Shown: positions 45,010-56,232, counted from the first letter of the stretch. The stretch is DNA of 64,000 nucleotides from Roseibium sp. (GCA_017643215.1 JAEPNV010000011.1:78313-142312); one strand, 5' to 3'. Notes: a model not told the origin generated them from the letters alone. Made by a program: numbers and translations.

Positions 45010-46359
45010 ATGGCAGACACCATCTATGCCCTGTCGAGCGGTGCAGTGCCGTCGGGTGTGGCGGTCATCCGTATATCCGGCTCGCGCACATGGGATGTGG
45101 TTTCTGGTCTGTGTGTCCGGGTTCCGGCGCCCCGGACGGCCAGCGTGCGGGCGCTCCACCATCCGCAGACCGGCGACATGCTGGATGAGGCGCTGGTCAT
45201 CATGTTCCAGGGTCCTTCAAGCTTTACCGGCGAGGATGTCGCCGAACTTCACTGCCATGGGGGCCGCGCGGTCGTTCAATCGGTTCTGGACGCCCTGGCT
45301 TCGTTCTCCGGCACCCGGCCGGCCGATCCTGGCGAATTCACCCGCAGGGCTTTCGATCACGGGCGTTTGGACTTGACCGAGGTCGAGGGCCTGTCGGACC
45401 TGATTTGGGCGGAGACAGAACAGCAAAGACGGCAAGCCCTGCGCCAAATGGGCGGCACGCTTGGAACGCTTTATGACGGATGGCGGGACCGTCTGATCCA
45501 TATGCGGGCGATGATCGAAGCTGATTTCGATTTTGCCGACGAAGAGGATGTCCCGGGCAGTGTCGCCGATCAGGTGTGGGAACAGGCGGACGGGCTCCTG
45601 GCCGATATCAACGCGCATCTTGAAAGCTCAAAAAACGGAGAGCGATTGCGGTCCGGTCTTCAGGTGGTTCTGATGGGCGCGCCCAATGCCGGCAAGTCCA
45701 GCCTGTTGAACGCGCTCGCCGGGCGGGACGTTGCGATCGTGACCGAAGAAGCGGGAACAACCCGCGATGTGATCGAGGTTCACCTGGATCTTGCCGGCTA
45801 TCCGCTGACCCTGGTGGATACGGCCGGATTGAGGGAGGCAGCGGGCATAATTGAACAGGAAGGGATCCGGCGGGCGCGCGCCCGCGGGGAAGCGGCGGAC
45901 CTGATCCTGTGGCTCGTGGAGCCTGGCGGTGCGGATGTGGATGCCGCGTCAGGCGGTCTCAACGCCGAGCTTCGGGCGTCCATCCCGGTGTGGACGGTGC
46001 GGACCAAACAGGACCTTTCCACCGACGCCGATGGTCCAGACAACCCTCTTGCCGGAGACTTGACTTGTTCGACGGTGGATCAAGACGGTGTCAGCAGCCT
46101 GATTGCGCGCCTTACTCGATTCGCCGAAGAAACGATTTCGGTTGGGGAAGCGCCGCTCGCCACACGGGCGCGGCATAGACATTTTTTGACAGAAGCGATG
46201 AATGCACTCAAAGCAGCGGCCGATCAATCACATCTGCCGATGGAACTGAGGGCGGAGGACCTTCGGCGGGCGGCGGATGCGCTCGGTCGCATCACCGGGC
46301 GGATCGACGTTGAAGATCTGCTCGATGTGATTTTCCGGGACTTTTGCATTGGCAAATAG
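45010..46359 (+). CDS. mnmE: tRNA uridine-5-carboxymethylaminomethyl modification GTPase
   Basis: Works with MnmG to modify U34 in tRNAs. The 449-aa protein has the folate-binding N-terminal domain (MADTIYALSSGAVPSG), the G domain with GAPNAGKSSLLNALAG and VDTAGLREAAG, and the C-terminal active-site FRDFCIGK with the catalytic Cys. The start at 45010 is chosen because the family begins with D-T-I-x-A; a frame from 44938 is longer. Confidence 0.97.
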   Translation: MADTIYALSSGAVPSGVAVIRISGSRTWDVVSGLCVRVPAPRTASVRALHHPQTGDMLDEALVIMFQGPSSFTGEDVAELHCHGGRAVVQSVLDALASFSGTRPADPGEFTRRAFDHGRLDLTEVEGLSDLIWAETEQQRRQALRQMGGTLGTLYDGWRDRLIHMRAMIEADFDFADEEDVPGSVADQVWEQADGLLADINAHLESSKNGERLRSGLQVVLMGAPNAGKSSLLNALAGRDVAIVTEEAGTTRDVIEVHLDLAGYPLTLVDTAGLREAAGIIEQEGIRRARARGEAADLILWLVEPGGADVDAASGGLNAELRASIPVWTVRTKQDLSTDADGPDNPLAGDLTCSTVDQDGVSSLIARLTRFAEETISVGEAPLATRARHRHFLTEAMNALKAAADQSHLPMELRAEDLRRAADALGRITGRIDVEDLLDVIFRDFCIGK

Positions 46360-46368
46360 GCGCGGAGG

Positions 46369-46384
46369 TGTTTCACGTGAATCA
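46369..46384. promoter_or_regulatory. parS-like ParB binding site 2
   Basis: TGTTTCACGTGAATCA, one mismatch to consensus, 10 bp after the mnmE stop. Confidence 0.85.
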
Positions 46385-46416
46385 GGGTTTGCCTCGATCG
46401 ATTCACAAACGAAACA

Positions 46417-46432
46417 TGTTTCACGTGAATCA
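46417..46432. promoter_or_regulatory. parS-like ParB binding site 3
   Basis: TGTTTCACGTGAATCA, identical to site 2, with 32 bp between the two. Confidence 0.85.
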
Positions 46433-46669
46433 GGCCGGCCGTGCCTCGCTGTCAGGTGCATTTCTGCTGCATGGTATCCGTGGCTTTGCTTTTGACCTGA
46501 AACCGGATTTCGACTTATAAGATGCGCCGGTATCACGACGCGCTGAGGACCATTTTGGTCTGTGCGCTATTCCCGCTCTGGCGACGGGAGCGGGTGCATT
46601 CACTTGATCGGACAGGGCACGATGAACCGGTCGAACGGTCCAGGCGTCGTTTGCGAATGAGGAAAACCA

Positions 46670-48547
46670 TTGACCCCGACGGCAATGACCTTTGATGTGG
46701 TGGTGATCGGCGGTGGCCACGCGGGCTGCGAAGCTGCGGCGGTCGCTGCGCGCCTCGGGGCGGCGACCGCGCTTGTCACACACCGGTTCGACACGATCGG
46801 GGTTATGTCCTGCAATCCCGCGATTGGCGGCCTGGGGAAGGGGCATCTGGTTCGCGAGATCGATGCGCTTGATGGCCTGATGGGCCGTGTCGCGGACAGG
46901 GCCGGGATCCAGTTCCGGCTGCTTAATCGGCGCAAAGGACCCGCTGTCCGGGGCCCACGTGCGCAGGCGGACCGGAAACTCTACCGCGAAGCCATGCAGG
47001 CCGAGATCGCCGCGATCGCGAACCTCACCGTGGTCGAAGGGGAGGCGCACGTGTTTCTGTTTGATGGTGGCCGGGTGACAGGCCTTGAACTCTCCGATGG
47101 CCGGCGGATGTCGGCGGGTGCCGTGGTTCTGACAACAGGCACGTTCTTGCGCGGATTGATCCATATCGGCGACCGCAAGATCCCCGCCGGCCGGTCCGGG
47201 GAACAGCCGTCGCTCGGGCTTTCGGCGTCATTGGAGCAGATCGGATTTAGCCTGGGACGCCTGAAGACCGGCACACCGGCCCGGCTTGACGGGCGCACCA
47301 TCCACTGGGACCGTCTGGACGCGCAGCCCGCGGACGCGGATCCGGTGCCGTTTTCCACGATGACCGACCGGATCACCACGCCGCAGATCGACTGCCACAT
47401 CACCCGGACCACGCCGGAGACCCATCGGATCATCCGGGACAACCTGTCGCGTTCGGCGATGTATTCGGGCGAGATCACGGGGCAGGGACCGCGCTATTGT
47501 CCGTCAATCGAAGACAAGATCGTGCGGTTTGGCGACCGCGACGGCCATCAGATCTTCCTGGAGCCGGAAGGCCTCGACGATCCGACGGTGTACCCGAACG
47601 GGATATCCACGTCCTTGCCGGAGGACGCGCAGCTTGCGTTCCTGCACACGATTCCGGGCCTTGAAGATGTCACCGTCCTACAGCCGGGTTATGCGATTGA
47701 ATATGATCATGTGGATCCCCGGGAACTGACGCCATCGCTGGAAGCCAAACGTTGCGCCGGATTGTTTCTGGCCGGGCAGATCAACGGCACGACGGGGTAT
47801 GAGGAAGCCGGGGCTCAGGGGCTTGTGGCGGGCCTGAACGCGGCGCGGCATGCGGCCGGATCGGATGCGGTCGTCATCGACCGGTCGCAAGGCTATATCG
47901 GCGTGATGATCGATGATCTCGTGACCCGGGGGATCAGCGAACCCTATCGCATGTTCACCTCGCGGGCCGAGTACCGGTTGTCCTTGCGGGCTGATAACGC
48001 GGATCAAAGACTGACACCGCTTGGGACTGAGATCGGCTGCATCGGTGCGGACCGAAGCCATGCGTTTGAGCAAAAAACGGCCGCGCTGAAGGTTGCTGAA
48101 GCAGCGTTAAAGCGGCTGACTGTGACACCGTCGGAAGCGAACCGGAAGGGTTTGCCGGTGAACCAGGATGGCGTCCGGCGCTCGGCCTATGATCTTCTGT
48201 CCTATCCGGACATGACGTTCGAGCGGCTCACCAGGGTGTGGCCGGAACTGTCTGACATCAATCCGATGATCGCGGAGCAGGTGGCGACGGACGCGCTTTA
48301 TGCTGTCTATCTGGAACGCCAGGCGGCGGACATTGCCGCGCTCCGCAAAGACGAAGCCATGGCCATTCCGGCCGATTTCGATTTTTCCGCGCTGGTGGGT
48401 CTGTCCAACGAGGTGCGCCAGAAACTGGAAACGGTCCGCCCGGCCTCATTGGGCCAGGCCTCACGGATCGAAGGCATCACCCCGGCGGCGTTGACCCTGC
48501 TATTGTCCCACCTCAAACGCCAGGCCCGGGCGGGAGCTGCCGCCTGA
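46670..48547 (+). CDS. mnmG: tRNA uridine-5-carboxymethylaminomethyl modification enzyme MnmG
   Basis: FAD protein (GidA) that acts with MnmE at U34 of tRNA. The 625-aa protein has the FAD motif [39 protein letters not shown] and [18 protein letters not shown], all family signatures. A TTG start at 46670 is supported by AGGA seven bases upstream; ATG at 46685 is the alternative. Its stop overlaps the rsmG start (TGATG). Confidence 0.97.
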   Translation: MTPTAMTFDVVVIGGGHAGCEAAAVAARLGAATALVTHRFDTIGVMSCNPAIGGLGKGHLVREIDALDGLMGRVADRAGIQFRLLNRRKGPAVRGPRAQADRKLYREAMQAEIAAIANLTVVEGEAHVFLFDGGRVTGLELSDGRRMSAGAVVLTTGTFLRGLIHIGDRKIPAGRSGEQPSLGLSASLEQIGFSLGRLKTGTPARLDGRTIHWDRLDAQPADADPVPFSTMTDRITTPQIDCHITRTTPETHRIIRDNLSRSAMYSGEITGQGPRYCPSIEDKIVRFGDRDGHQIFLEPEGLDDPTVYPNGISTSLPEDAQLAFLHTIPGLEDVTVLQPGYAIEYDHVDPRELTPSLEAKRCAGLFLAGQINGTTGYEEAGAQGLVAGLNAARHAAGSDAVVIDRSQGYIGVMIDDLVTRGISEPYRMFTSRAEYRLSLRADNADQRLTPLGTEIGCIGADRSHAFEQKTAALKVAEAALKRLTVTPSEANRKGLPVNQDGVRRSAYDLLSYPDMTFERLTRVWPELSDINPMIAEQVATDALYAVYLERQAADIAALRKDEAMAIPADFDFSALVGLSNEVRQKLETVRPASLGQASRIEGITPAALTLLLSHLKRQARAGAAA

Positions 48548-49203
48548 TGAACGCGGCCGGCGGCCTGAATCACGTTGGACAAGATGTGCATAAGTATGGG
48601 GATGTTTCACGTGAAACCGTGGATCGTCTGCAGGCCTATGTTGACCTGCTGCTGAAGTGGCAAAAGGCGCAAAACCTGATTGCGCCCTCGACGGTCCCGG
48701 ACATTTGGGTCCGGCATGTCGTTGACAGTCTTCAAACCACCTGGGCCTTGCCGGACGCGCGCGTCTGGGTCGATATCGGCAGCGGCGGCGGATTTCCGGG
48801 TATCGTGACGGCGATCGTGCTGACCGGTCAGCCCGGCGCCCATGTGCATCTGATCGAAAGCAACCAGAAAAAGGCCGCGTTCTTGCGAACCGCGCTGCGG
48901 ACCGTCGGAGCCCCGGGGACGGTTCATGCCGGTAGGATCGAATCGGTTGCGAAATCTTGGGGCTCTGGGCCGGTGGATGCGGTCTCCGCGAGGGCCCTGG
49001 CACCGCTTTCCGAGCTTTTCAGGCTCTGCGAACCATTCACCAAAGCCGGCGCGCGGGCTGTTTTCCACAAAGGCCAAGATTATGCGCGCGAAGTGGCCGA
49101 AGCGTCTCACACTTGGTCTTTTGATCTGGTAGAAAAGGAAAGTGTCGTCGACCCTTCGAGCCGGATGCTTCTTTTCTCCCATATTGTTGCCCGGCCCAGC
49201 TAG
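48547..49203 (+). CDS. rsmG: 16S rRNA (guanine-N7)-methyltransferase
   Basis: Methylates G527 of 16S rRNA using SAM. The 218-aa protein has VDIGSGGGFPGIVTAI as the SAM loop and VDAVSARALAPLSEL as the family motif. The N-terminal VSRET segment is encoded by a parS-like site, a pattern known in several bacteria. Confidence 0.96.
   Translation: MNAAGGLNHVGQDVHKYGDVSRETVDRLQAYVDLLLKWQKAQNLIAPSTVPDIWVRHVVDSLQTTWALPDARVWVDIGSGGGFPGIVTAIVLTGQPGAHVHLIESNQKKAAFLRTALRTVGAPGTVHAGRIESVAKSWGSGPVDAVSARALAPLSELFRLCEPFTKAGARAVFHKGQDYAREVAEASHTWSFDLVEKESVVDPSSRMLLFSHIVARPS
48603..48618. promoter_or_regulatory. parS-like ParB binding site 4
   Basis: TGTTTCACGTGAAACC, one mismatch to consensus (last base), inside rsmG. 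Confidence 0.88.
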
Positions 49204-49218
49204 GAAGGTTTCGCCCCT

Positions 49219-50043
49219 ATGAGCTTGCTCCCAGAAACGCCGCGTGTGCTTGCGCTCGCCAATCAAAAGGGCGGCGTCGGCAAGACCACCACCGCCATCA
49301 ACCTTGGAACCGCGCTGGCCGCCATCGGCGAGCGCGTCCTGGTGATCGATCTTGATCCGCAGGGCAATGCGTCGACCGGGCTGGGCATCGAGCGGCGGGA
49401 TCGTGGCCTGTCGACCTATGATGTCTTGAGCGGTGATTGCAGGTTGGATGAAGCGGTGAAACTGACGGGCGTTGACCGTTTGTGGGTGGCGCCGTCCACG
49501 ATGGATCTTCTCGGGCTGGAGCTGGAAATCGCCTCGAGTGGCGACCGCGCGTTCCGTCTGCGCCAGGCGATCGATGGATTGACGCGCAGCCGGCTCTTCC
49601 AGGAGATCGGGTTTTCCTATGTTCTGGTCGATTGCCCGCCGTCCTTGAACCTTTTGACCATCAACGCGCTCGCCGCGTCGCACTCCATCCTCGTGCCGCT
49701 GCAATGCGAGTTTTTTGCCCTTGAAGGCCTCAGCCAGCTCTTGAGCACTGTCGAACAGGTCCGCAACGCGCTGAACGGCGAACTCACGATCCACGGCATC
49801 GTGCTCACCATGTATGACAGCCGCAACAATCTCTCCAGCCAGGTGGTTGCCGATGTCCGCGAAACCATGGGCGATGCGGTCTATGAGACCATCATTCCGC
49901 GCAATGTGCGGATTTCCGAAGCGCCATCCTACGGCAAGCCCGCGCTGCTCTATGATCTGAAATGCGCCGGCAGCCAGGCCTATCTCCGGCTGGCCTCGGA
50001 AATTATTCAGCGGGAACGGGATTTGCGCCGCGTTGCGGCGTAA
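49219..50043 (+). CDS. parA: chromosome partitioning ATPase ParA
   Basis: Walker-type ATPase that moves ParB-parS complexes to segregate the origin region. The 274-aa protein has the deviant Walker A motif ALANQKGGVGKTTTAINL, the A' region VLVIDLDPQGNASTG and YVLVDCPPSLNLLTI. It lies 15 bp after rsmG and 87 bp before parB, the usual gene order. Confidence 0.97.
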   Translation: MSLLPETPRVLALANQKGGVGKTTTAINLGTALAAIGERVLVIDLDPQGNASTGLGIERRDRGLSTYDVLSGDCRLDEAVKLTGVDRLWVAPSTMDLLGLELEIASSGDRAFRLRQAIDGLTRSRLFQEIGFSYVLVDCPPSLNLLTINALAASHSILVPLQCEFFALEGLSQLLSTVEQVRNALNGELTIHGIVLTMYDSRNNLSSQVVADVRETMGDAVYETIIPRNVRISEAPSYGKPALLYDLKCAGSQAYLRLASEIIQRERDLRRVAA

Positions 50044-50130
50044 GCGGATTGACCGGGTCGGATGGCGCGCGCCGGCGTTGCACCGTTTTTCCGCTAACCT
50101 ATTGAAGTAAAAGTGAAAGCAGGACACTTG

Positions 50131-51042
50131 ATGGCTGAGGAAAGCGGCAAACAGAAACGGCTGGGCCGCGGGCTTGCCGCCTTGATCGGCGATGCGGCGC
50201 CACAAGCGCCGGACGCGTCCGCCGAACGGATCTCGCGCGACACGCGCAAAGTGCCGATCGAGCATTTGACGCCAAATCCGCGCAATCCGCGCAAGACGTT
50301 TTTGGAAAAGGATCTGGAGGACTTGGCCGGCTCCTTGAAGGCGAAGGGCATTGTCCAGCCGATCCTCGTCCGTCCCGCGGCTGGCCAGACGGACCGCTAT
50401 GAGATCATTGCCGGGGAACGGCGGTGGCGGGCGGCGCAAAAGGCGGGATTGCATGACGCGCCGATCATCATTCGCGATGTCACCGACCAGGAAGCGCTTG
50501 AGCTTGCGATCATCGAGAACGTCCAGCGGGCCGACCTCAATCCGATCGAGGAAGCGATGGGTTACGACCAGCTCACGGCCGAATTCAGTTACAGCCAGGG
50601 TGAGCTGGCCAAGGTAATCGGAAAAAGCCGGTCTCATGTCGCCAACACCATGCGGCTTTTGAAATTACCGAACTCGGTGAAGGACTATCTGGCCGAAGGG
50701 CTTTTGACGGCAGGTCATGCGCGGGCGCTGATCACGGTCGACGATCCTGCCGCGCTCGCCGAGGTTCTGGTGGAGAAGGGGCTGACCGTCCGGGACGCGG
50801 AAAAGCTGGCACAGGATCCGGCGGCTCTTGCCAAACTCACCGGCCGGGCCAAAGATGTACCCCCTAAAGAGACCAAGGACGCGGACACCAAGGCTTTGGA
50901 AAAACGCTTGAGCGATACGCTGGGCCTCAAGGTGACCGTTGGGCACAAGCCGGGCCGGGACTCCGGTGATCTGAAAATCAAATACACGTCGCTGGAGCAG
51001 CTTGACGAATTGTGCCGCAAGCTCGGCGTCAGCGTACGCTGA
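50131..51042 (+). CDS. parB: chromosome partitioning protein ParB
   Basis: Binds parS, spreads on DNA and acts as a CTP switch. The 303-aa protein starts MAEESGKQKRLGRGLAALIG and has the CTP-binding box YEIIAGERRWRAAQKAG, NVQRADLNPIEEAMGY and the HTH region GELAKVIGKSRSHVANTM. The ATG at 50131 has AGGA upstream; a frame from 50113 (GTG) is longer. The target sites lie within 5.3 kb upstream. Confidence 0.97.
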   Translation: MAEESGKQKRLGRGLAALIGDAAPQAPDASAERISRDTRKVPIEHLTPNPRNPRKTFLEKDLEDLAGSLKAKGIVQPILVRPAAGQTDRYEIIAGERRWRAAQKAGLHDAPIIIRDVTDQEALELAIIENVQRADLNPIEEAMGYDQLTAEFSYSQGELAKVIGKSRSHVANTMRLLKLPNSVKDYLAEGLLTAGHARALITVDDPAALAEVLVEKGLTVRDAEKLAQDPAALAKLTGRAKDVPPKETKDADTKALEKRLSDTLGLKVTVGHKPGRDSGDLKIKYTSLEQLDELCRKLGVSVR

Positions 51043-51096
51043 ACAATCGATTCACCTCCGAACCGATCCCTGGATTCGTTGACGTTCTTAAACCTG

Positions 51097-52140
51097 TCAT
51101 CGCTGGCGGGCGCGGCGTCCCCTGGCGGCCCGTGCGATCGTCAGAAGGGCTTCAGACAGGATTGAAAACCCGAGCGGATCGTTCAAACGCGATTGCCGGG
51201 TCGCCTCAGACAAAATGCCCTGGGCCTTTTCAAGATCTGCGACCGACCAGAGCCTCAGTTGAAGCGTGATGCTCGGCCGGCGCGCGAAAAAAATCGGCGG
51301 GCGCTGGCTTTCCACCACCTGCGGCGGCGGCTTGCCCCGATCAACGTCCCAGCGCATCCGGTGCAGGGTCTGGACATGACGGAGCGCCTGATTGGCAATG
51401 ACCGATGCGTTCTGGCCCGCGGCCGCCAGCCGCTCCAGGCCGTGGTCGAGGGTTGCAATGTCGCCGGACGCAGCCGCGTCGATCAGCTCGGAGACCTCAA
51501 AGGCCGAGGCATCGCCGATGACGGCGGTGACATCGGCCGTGTCGATCCGGTCCTTGCCGTGGGCATAAAGGCACAGCTTTTTCAGTTCGCCGCGGCTTGC
51601 CATCCGATCCCCGCCCAAGACGTGATGGAGCGCTGCCCGGGCTTCGCGCGAAATCGTCAGGTTCGCGGCCCGTGTTTCCTCGTCAATGAGCTGGTCGATG
51701 GTCCGGTCGGTGTCGCTGTAACAGGGAATGGCGACGGCCCGCTTATGCGGTTCGACGAGTTTGCGCAGTCCCGCGCCCTTCTTGATGTCGCCGCCTTCAA
51801 TGACGACAAGGGCCGGCCAGTCCTCCTGTTTGAGAACCGGGTCGAGGGCCGGATTGAGGTTCTTGCCCGCCGTGTCCTTGATCCAGATGATGCGCCGGCC
51901 GCCAAAAAGGGGCACGGTCAAAACCTCGTCGATCAGCCGGGCCGGATCGGAGGTAAGGTCGCCGGCGTCGATCTTGGCGAGATTGAACGGATCGGTGTCG
52001 CCTTCGGAGGCCTTTCCGACCAAACGCGTGGCCCGTTCCGAGACAAGCCCCGTGTCGGGCCCGTAGATCAGCACGACCCCGCCGCCGTCCGGCGGGCGGG
52101 CCAGAAACCGCTCAATCTCGGAGGCCTTCAACGCGGTCAA
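51097..52140 (-). CDS. holA: DNA polymerase III delta subunit
   Basis: Opens the beta clamp within the clamp loader. The 347-aa protein starts (TTG) MTALKASEIERFLARPP and has VVLIYGPDTGLVSERATRL and FGGRRIIWIKD as in HolA proteins. It lies downstream of lptE and leuS on the same strand, with 30 bp to lptE. Confidence 0.93.
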   Translation of the reverse strand: MTALKASEIERFLARPPDGGGVVLIYGPDTGLVSERATRLVGKASEGDTDPFNLAKIDAGDLTSDPARLIDEVLTVPLFGGRRIIWIKDTAGKNLNPALDPVLKQEDWPALVVIEGGDIKKGAGLRKLVEPHKRAVAIPCYSDTDRTIDQLIDEETRAANLTISREARAALHHVLGGDRMASRGELKKLCLYAHGKDRIDTADVTAVIGDASAFEVSELIDAAASGDIATLDHGLERLAAAGQNASVIANQALRHVQTLHRMRWDVDRGKPPPQVVESQRPPIFFARRPSITLQLRLWSVADLEKAQGILSEATRQSRLNDPLGFSILSEALLTIARAARGRRARQR

Positions 52141-52170
52141 GGCGGAGCTACCCTGTCACTTAAAAGAGGG

Positions 52171-52734
52171 TCACGACCGGCTGGCAAAATAACCGGCGAT
52201 CCGCGCCTGGATATCATCGGCGACCGCCTTGGCGACGCGCTCTTCCGCGTCACGCTCGGCCCGCTGATTGGCGAAGCGCTGATCGGAAAAGTCATAGGAC
52301 GCGGAGGCAAAGGACTTTCCGGTCATCAGCGTGGCGTCGGTGGACAGGTCGCTGAGCACGAAGCTGGAGTTCATCGTCATGGTGTAGGCGGCGGGCACGT
52401 CGGCGAGCCGTTCGACGCCGACCTCGGCGCTGGAGACGTTGATCAGCACTTTCAGCCGGTATTTTTTCGGCGATGTCGTGGTGCCGCGCTCGAAATTGAA
52501 GGTCAGCTCGTTGAAAAGCTCCCGCGCGGCGGTCGACCTTGTGTAACCGCTGATCGGATCGATATCGATCGCGGCCAGTTCGTCCTGGACTGGAACGCCG
52601 CCATTCACGCCGGTTGCGGCCAGCGACCCGTAGAGCGGGCGGACCTGGCAGCCGCCCAGCGTACCGGCAAGCAAAACCGAGCCGAGGGCAAGGGCCGCAA
52701 AGTGCCGGCGGGTAACGGGGCTAGACGACGACAT
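52171..52734 (-). CDS. lptE: LPS-assembly lipoprotein LptE
   Basis: Outer-membrane lipoprotein that plugs LptD and helps place LPS on the cell surface. The 187-aa protein has a lipobox LGGC near residue 29 after a hydrophobic signal ([16 protein letters not shown]). The mature part shows QVRPLYGSL and [11 protein letters not shown], typical of alphaproteobacterial LptE. The start overlaps the leuS stop by 14 bp. Confidence 0.88.
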   Translation of the reverse strand: MSSSSPVTRRHFAALALGSVLLAGTLGGCQVRPLYGSLAATGVNGGVPVQDELAAIDIDPISGYTRSTAARELFNELTFNFERGTTTSPKKYRLKVLINVSSAEVGVERLADVPAAYTMTMNSSFVLSDLSTDATLMTGKSFASASYDFSDQRFANQRAERDAEERVAKAVADDIQARIAGYFASRS

Positions 52735-55333
52735 TCACGATCCTTTTTGGAACCACGATGATCTTCTTCGGGCTGCGGCCGTCAAGCGCGCGCTGGACGA
52801 ACTCCAGATCCAGAGTAGCCGCTTCGATGGCGTCTTTGGAAGCCTCCCGGTCAACACAAATGTCGCCGCGTTTCTTGCCGTTGATCTGGACCGGCAGGAC
52901 GATGCTGTCATCGACCAGAAGGGCGTCTTCGGCGAGTGGCCACCCGGTCTCGCAGATCAGTCCCGTTTCACCGAGCCGGGTCCAGCATTCCTCGGCCAAA
53001 TGCGGCATCATTGGTGCGATCATCTGAACCAGGATCCGGGCCGTTTCGCGCAGGGCCGCGTCGCAGCCCGCATCGGCCCTTGGACCGTTCAGCACCTTGG
53101 CCGTTGTGTTGACGAGTTCATAGATCCGCGCGATCGCCCGGTTAAAACCCAGCGATTCCAGATCGTTCGAGACGGCGGCCAGCGTCTTGTGGGTCGCCTT
53201 GCGCAGGCCGGTCGCCGCCGGGCCGGCGTCAATTGCCAAGGCGGCGCCGGCCGGAACGGTCTCAGCCACATCGCCGATCAGGCGCCAGACCCGCTGGACG
53301 AACCGCCAGGCCCCTTGCACGCCTTCCTCGGTCCAGATCACGTCCCGGTCGGGCGGCGAATCAGACAGCATGAACCAGCGGGCCGTGTCGGCCCCGTAGG
53401 TGTCGATGATGTCGGTCGGATCGATGGTGTTCTTTTTCGACTTCGACATCTTCTCGATCGAGCCGATCGTGATCGGAGCCCCGGTGTCGGCATGGATCGC
53501 CGTGCGGGTGCCGTCCGCGTCCGTGACTCGGACATCCGCCGGTGTGACCCAGCCGCCGTCTTCGGCCCGGTACGTCTCGTGGACGACCATGCCTTGCGTG
53601 AACAGACCCTTGAACGGTTCTTTCAGATCGACCGCGCCGACCTTTTGCATGGCCCGGGTGAAAAAGCGCGAATATAGAAGGTGCAGGATCGCGTGTTCGA
53701 TCCCGCCGATATACTGGTCGACGGGCAGCCAATCGGTGGCGGCTTTCGGATCGGTCGGCTCGGCACAGTCCGGCGCGGTGAAACGGGCGAAATACCAGGA
53801 CGAATCGACGAACGTGTCCATGGTGTCGGTTTCGCGTTTGGCCGGTCCGCCGCAAGACGGGCAGGCCGTGTCGCGCCAGGTCGGATGCCGGTCCAGCGGA
53901 TTGCCCGGTTTTTCGAAGTCAATGTCGGACGGCAGTTCAACCGGAAGGTTTTCGTCCTTTTCCGGAACAACACCGCAAGCCGGACAATGAACGACCGGGA
54001 TCGGGCAGCCCCAATAGCGCTGGCGGGAGATGCCCCAGTCCCGTAGACGATAGTTGACCTGCCGCGCGCCTTGCGGACCACCCAAGACCGAGAGGTTTTC
54101 CAGCTTTTGCGCGATGGCTTCCTTGGCGTCGGCGATGGTCATTCCGTTCATGAAATCGGAATTGATGATCGTGCCGTCGCCGGTATAGGCCTCCGTTCCG
54201 ATCGAAAAGGTCGCTGGATCGGTGTCCGGTGGCAGCACGACGGGCGTGACGTCGAGGCCATACTTGTTGGCGAAATCAAGGTCGCGCTGGTCGTGGCCGG
54301 GACAGCCGAAAATTGCGCCCGTGCCGTAATCCATCAGGATGAAGTTGGCGATGTAGACTGGCAGTTCGGCATCCGGCTGGAGCGGGTGTTTTACTCTCAA
54401 GCCGGTGTCCAGACCGATTTTCTCCGCCTTTTCAATGGCTTCTTCCGATGTTCCCAAATGATGGCAGTTCTCGATGAACGCCTTGATGTCGGGGTTTTCG
54501 GTGGCCAGCGCCGTTGAGATCGGATGGTCAGGCGACAGGCCCATGAACGAGGCGCCGTAAAGCGTGTCCGGCCGGGTCGTGAAGATCTCCAGAACATCGT
54601 CGCCGGTCGGTGCCGCTTCTGAGAATTCGAAGCGGATGCGCAGACCCTCCGACCGGCCGATCCAGTTCTTTTGCATCAGCCGGACCTTTTCCGGCCAGCG
54701 GTCCAGGGTTTCGATCGCGTCCAGGAGATCCTCCGAATAATCGGAGATCTTGAAGAACCACTGGGTCAACTCGCGCTGCTCAACCAGGGCGCCGGAGCGC
54801 CAGCCGCGCCCGTCAATCACCTGCTCGTTGGCAAGAACGGTCATGTCGACCGGATCCCAGTTCACCTTGGACTTTTTCCGGTAGACCAGTCCGGCCTCCA
54901 GGAATTTCAGGAACAGGCGCTGTTGCTGGGTGTAGTAGCCGACGTCACAGGTGGCGAATTCGCGGCTCCAGTCAAGCGACAGGCCCATCGCCTTCAATTG
55001 GCCGCGCATGGCGGCGATGTTGTCATAGGTCCAGTCGCGCGGATGCACCTTGTTCTGCATGGCCGCGTTTTCCGCCGGCATGCCGAAGGCGTCCCAGCCC
55101 ATGGGATGCAGGACGTTGAACCCCTTGGCGCGCTTGTAGCGCGCGACCACGTCTCCCATGGCGTAGTTGCGCACATGGCCCATATGGATCCGGCCGGACG
55201 GATAGGGGAACATTTCAAGGACATAGTATTTGTCCCGCGGATCGTCGTTGTGGGTCACAAAGACGTCTTTGTCGTCCCAGGTCTTTTGCCACCGCGCTTC
55301 CACTTCGCGCGCGTTGTACCGTTCCGTCGCCAT
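52721..55333 (-). CDS. leuS: leucyl-tRNA synthetase
   Basis: Charges tRNA-Leu. The 870-aa class I enzyme has the HIGH-type motif [14 protein letters not shown], the KMSKS motif [13 protein letters not shown], and a CP1 editing domain (around [14 protein letters not shown]). It also has two Cys pairs (CPACG and CPSCG) in the zinc-like insert. The leuS-lptE-holA order is standard for alphaproteobacteria. Confidence 0.98.
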   Translation of the reverse strand: MATERYNAREVEARWQKTWDDKDVFVTHNDDPRDKYYVLEMFPYPSGRIHMGHVRNYAMGDVVARYKRAKGFNVLHPMGWDAFGMPAENAAMQNKVHPRDWTYDNIAAMRGQLKAMGLSLDWSREFATCDVGYYTQQQRLFLKFLEAGLVYRKKSKVNWDPVDMTVLANEQVIDGRGWRSGALVEQRELTQWFFKISDYSEDLLDAIETLDRWPEKVRLMQKNWIGRSEGLRIRFEFSEAAPTGDDVLEIFTTRPDTLYGASFMGLSPDHPISTALATENPDIKAFIENCHHLGTSEEAIEKAEKIGLDTGLRVKHPLQPDAELPVYIANFILMDYGTGAIFGCPGHDQRDLDFANKYGLDVTPVVLPPDTDPATFSIGTEAYTGDGTIINSDFMNGMTIADAKEAIAQKLENLSVLGGPQGARQVNYRLRDWGISRQRYWGCPIPVVHCPACGVVPEKDENLPVELPSDIDFEKPGNPLDRHPTWRDTACPSCGGPAKRETDTMDTFVDSSWYFARFTAPDCAEPTDPKAATDWLPVDQYIGGIEHAILHLLYSRFFTRAMQKVGAVDLKEPFKGLFTQGMVVHETYRAEDGGWVTPADVRVTDADGTRTAIHADTGAPITIGSIEKMSKSKKNTIDPTDIIDTYGADTARWFMLSDSPPDRDVIWTEEGVQGAWRFVQRVWRLIGDVAETVPAGAALAIDAGPAATGLRKATHKTLAAVSNDLESLGFNRAIARIYELVNTTAKVLNGPRADAGCDAALRETARILVQMIAPMMPHLAEECWTRLGETGLICETGWPLAEDALLVDDSIVLPVQINGKKRGDICVDREASKDAIEAATLDLEFVQRALDGRSPKKIIVVPKRIVNVVV

Positions 55334-55554
55334 TCAAATCGTGCCGTTTTCTCATGCGCCGGTGATTGAGGTCCGGCGTGGTCTTATGGGGTGTCTGGCG
55401 GACTGTCATCAGAATTTACCGCGCCGGTCAACATGGTTGGCCGGGCGCTGCGGCATAAAGGCTCCGATTTGACCCGGTTTTGCCGAATGGGTTGCTTTTG
55501 CACCGCGCGCGATCCAATGAAGGATCTTTGCAACGGGGCTTTCAGGGGACAGGA

Positions 55555-56232
55555 ATGATGGCAGACACGGCGGCGGCTCGCCTCCACACCGTCAAGCAGG
55601 ACATTCGCAAAGTGGAGGCCGGGCATGGGCGCCCCGCGGAGGCCGTGTCGCTGATCGCCGTCTCCAAAACCTTCGACGCCGACCACATCCGCCCGGTGAT
55701 CGAGGCCGGGCAGCGCGTCTTTGGCGAAAACCGGGTGCAGGAGGCGATGGGCAAATGGCCGGCGTTGCGGCGGGATTTCCCGGATCTTGAACTGCACCTG
55801 ATCGGTCCGCTGCAATCGAACAAGGCCAAGGAAGCGGTGGCGACCTTCGATGTCATCCACACCGTGGACCGGGAAAAGATCGCCCGGGCGCTCAAGACCG
55901 AGATGGACAAACAAGGCCGCGATTTGCCGTGTTTCATCCAGGTCAACACAGGCGAGGAGCCGCAAAAGGCCGGCATTGCGCCGAAAGAAACAGATGCGTT
56001 CGTTCGGTTCTGCAAGGACGAGGTCGGGCTTAACATTGTCGGCCTGATGTGCATTCCGCCGATCGAGGACTCACCGGGTCCGCATTTTGCGCTTTTGGAA
56101 AAGATCGCCAACCACAACGGTCTGACCGGCCTTTCCATGGGCATGTCCGCTGACTACCCGGTCGCCATCGGTTTCGGCGCCACCCATGTGCGCGTCGGAT
56201 CGGCGATCTTCGGCGCGCGGGATTACCCGTGA
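55555..56232 (+). CDS. YggS-family pyridoxal phosphate homeostasis protein
   Basis: Binds PLP and helps control vitamin B6 and amino-acid balance; no catalytic reaction is known. The 225-aa barrel has SLIAVSKTFDADHIRP with the PLP Lys, FGENRVQEAMGKW, HLIGPLQSNKAKEAV and GLSMGMSADYPVAIGFGATH. Two ATGs in tandem begin the gene, with GGGGACAGGA upstream. It is divergent from leuS. Confidence 0.95.
   Translation: MMADTAAARLHTVKQDIRKVEAGHGRPAEAVSLIAVSKTFDADHIRPVIEAGQRVFGENRVQEAMGKWPALRRDFPDLELHLIGPLQSNKAKEAVATFDVIHTVDREKIARALKTEMDKQGRDLPCFIQVNTGEEPQKAGIAPKETDAFVRFCKDEVGLNIVGLMCIPPIEDSPGPHFALLEKIANHNGLTGLSMGMSADYPVAIGFGATHVRVGSAIFGARDYP

Larger units (their letters stand above)
46360..46669. other. 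trmE-mnmG gap carrying two parS-like sites
   Basis: Apart from the two parS-like sites there is no gene in these 310 bp. A ribosome site, AGGAAAA, precedes the probable TTG start of mnmG. Confidence 0.5.

Noticed and set aside
51193..52761. Open plus-strand frame of 522 codons across holA and lptE
   Set aside because: Antisense to two well-supported genes, with Gly/Arg/His-rich composition typical of a shadow frame.
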